A DNA stretch of 5,483 nucleotides from Candidatus Iainarchaeum sp. (lineage in GTDB: Archaea > Iainarchaeota > Iainarchaeia > Iainarchaeales > GW2011-AR10): assembly GCA_016186855.1 (NCBI GenBank), contig JACPKT010000045.1, forward strand, positions 1 through 5,483. The letters run 5' to 3'. Under the pieces are notes generated by a model. It was not told the origin of the DNA. It did no database searches and was given only the letters and a program-made list of their open reading frames with translations. The position numbers and the translations under genes were made by a program. Below, piece after piece: positions 4,153-5,483 of this stretch. Positions within the stretch are counted from its first letter, which is position 1, and every line of letters starts with the position of its first letter.

Positions 4153-5483
4153 GTTTTAGTTTGCTTCTTCCAAGGATTAATTCAAAAAGCAATTCAACAA
4201 AAGAAAAAATTGTTTCAGTGCTTGCAATAAAATGGCCCCTTTCTGTGAAAGAAACATATTCCTCGCTAAAAAACGATTTTGGTTTTTTGGGAAGCTATCA
4301 GGCAGTGCACAAAGTTGTAACTGAACTCGTGCAAGAAGGAGTTGTTGAAAAAACAGTCAATGGATTTCAGCTGGACAAGCACTGGATAGGAAATCTCAAC
4401 ACATTCACCAAAAACCTCAAAAAATCCTACGAACAAAACAACTTCCAACAATCCGATCCCAGTGGAATAGTGCACCTGCAGTTCAAGTCATTCATTGAAT
4501 ACACCAAATTTTTAATACACGATTTTTTTGGAGACGAATCATTAAATCCTCAAAAAAAAGAGGCAGGGTGTTTTTGGGCACATGTTTACCCCGCAATTGG
4601 GATTGGAAACGTGGAACATGAGACAATGAAAAAAATCATGAACTATACAACACATTATGCAGTTTGTCGAAACAACACAATTGCCGACACTTTCTTTAAT
4701 GACTACTTTGAGAAACTTGGAAAAAAATGCATCACAGGGGTTGACTTTTCTGTTAAAAACGACACATTTGTGCACGGAGACTACGTATTGGAGGGAATTT
4801 TTTCACCAGAGATAACGGCACAATGGGACGAATTGTTTGAAAAAATAGACGAACTCGATAATCTGAACTTACAAAAACTATTTGACTTTACAACAGACAA
4901 AAACAAAATAGACGTAATAATCTTCAAAAATAAAGAATTTGCACAAAACCTTGTAAAGGAAGCAAAAAAAATTTATGAAAACAAAAAAAAAGACAAAATT
5001 GAGCTAAATTCACTGCACGAATCGGACATGTTTTTGCTTGACTTCATTTTGCAGCACCTGCCAGCAAATAAAGAAACAATGGCATGGCAATGGAGCCATT
5101 ACTGGATTCCGTTGTTTTTATCAAAAAAAGAGTACCAGAAAATCTCCAAAATAAACGACAAATTTGAAGTTTACAGCGCAGTAAAAGGGAATACAGCAAT
5201 AGATAAGTGGTGCTCTGAATTCTGGAACCAAAACGGGGCCAAAACGGTTTTTGGAAAAAACTTTTCTTCAGGAACTGACACAGTCGCATTTTCAGAATTT
5301 GTTATACAAGTCCATTACCCGCAAGAATTAATGAAAAAACTTGAAGACTTTTTTAACAAAGCAAAAACAATCCAAGAAATAAACGTGAACCAGTTATTCC
5401 AAACAATATTTTTAGAAAAAACAAAAATAATAGTGGTCGTAAACAAAAACAAGGAATTGGCCGAAAGAATAAAAGAAGAAACA
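4149..5483 (+). CDS. Winged-helix protein with two tandem sensor-like domains (3' end cut by the window)
   Basis: The frame is open from the ATG at 4149 to the last base: 445 codons with no stop, so it is a partial gene. Residues about 15-94 are a winged helix (PLSVKETYSSLKNDF, SYQAVHKVVTELVQEGVVEK) aligning without gaps to the upstream gene. Two copies of one alpha/beta domain follow. Copy 1 (about 107-277) has CFWAHVYPAIGI, YAVCRNNTIADTFFNDYFEKLG, DTFVHGDYVLEGIFSP and KIDVIIFKNKEFAQNL. Copy 2 (about 284-443) has WQWSHYWIPLFLSKKEY, VYSAVKGNTAIDKWCSEFWNQNG, DTVAFSEFVIQVHYP and KIIVVVNKNKELAERI. The order of motifs is the same in both, which shows an internal duplication. Copy 2 keeps the W-SH-W-PLF and DKWC motifs I associate with uncharacterised archaeal winged-helix proteins. 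The likely role is a ligand- or protein-sensing transcription regulator working with the gene it overlaps. The end of copy 2 at the window edge suggests the true stop is close. Confidence 0.8.
   Translation, partial: MSFSLLLPRINSKSNSTKEKIVSVLAIKWPLSVKETYSSLKNDFGFLGSYQAVHKVVTELVQEGVVEKTVNGFQLDKHWIGNLNTFTKNLKKSYEQNNFQQSDPSGIVHLQFKSFIEYTKFLIHDFFGDESLNPQKKEAGCFWAHVYPAIGIGNVEHETMKKIMNYTTHYAVCRNNTIADTFFNDYFEKLGKKCITGVDFSVKNDTFVHGDYVLEGIFSPEITAQWDELFEKIDELDNLNLQKLFDFTTDKNKIDVIIFKNKEFAQNLVKEAKKIYENKKKDKIELNSLHESDMFLLDFILQHLPANKETMAWQWSHYWIPLFLSKKEYQKISKINDKFEVYSAVKGNTAIDKWCSEFWNQNGAKTVFGKNFSSGTDTVAFSEFVIQVHYPQELMKKLEDFFNKAKTIQEINVNQLFQTIFLEKTKIIVVVNKNKELAERIKEET

Overview
The window is AT-rich and gene-dense, and it looks like an archaeon, most likely a small-genome DPANN-type lineage. 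The reasons are TATA-box-like elements (TTTATAAA, TTTAAA) about 27 bp ahead of likely transcription starts, at least one gene that looks leaderless, strong GGAGG/GAGGG ribosome binding sites only at internal operon genes, AAA/GAA-rich codon use, and winged-helix protein families I associate with uncultivated archaea. The lineage is an inference, because no rRNA or housekeeping gene is present.

Layout. Bases 1-76 are non-coding and carry two adjacent perfect hairpins. Bases 77-1271 hold a two-gene minus-strand operon: a winged-helix AbiEi-like protein (678-1271) followed, with a 17-nt overlap, by an AbiEii/MNT-type nucleotidyltransferase (77-694). Bases 1272-1539 are a divergent regulatory region with a TATA-like promoter for each side, a perfect 8+8 bp inverted repeat, 9-bp direct repeats, and one copy of a 23-bp exact repeat. 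Bases 1540-3201 (+) encode a 553-residue protein that joins N-terminal winged helices, an AbiEi-like region, an AbiEii-like nucleotidyltransferase domain and a C-terminal winged helix in one chain. Bases 3202-3297 carry the second copy of the 23-bp repeat, directly against a TATA-like box. Bases 3298-4152 and 4149-5483 (running off the window) are two overlapping plus-strand genes. They are paralogous winged-helix proteins with a shared C-terminal sensor-like domain, present once in the first protein and twice in the second.

How it may work together. The minus-strand pair has the gene order and domain content of an AbiE-type (type IV) toxin-antitoxin system: a DNA-binding antitoxin-like protein that could repress its own promoter, and a nucleotidyltransferase toxin. 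The divergent large protein carries the same two parts in one polypeptide, so separate and fused forms sit head to head. The 23-bp repeat occurs ahead of both the divergent TA region and the tandem regulator operon, so one regulator, perhaps one of the tandem winged-helix proteins, may control both. That link is inference; the domain calls rest on motifs read by eye.
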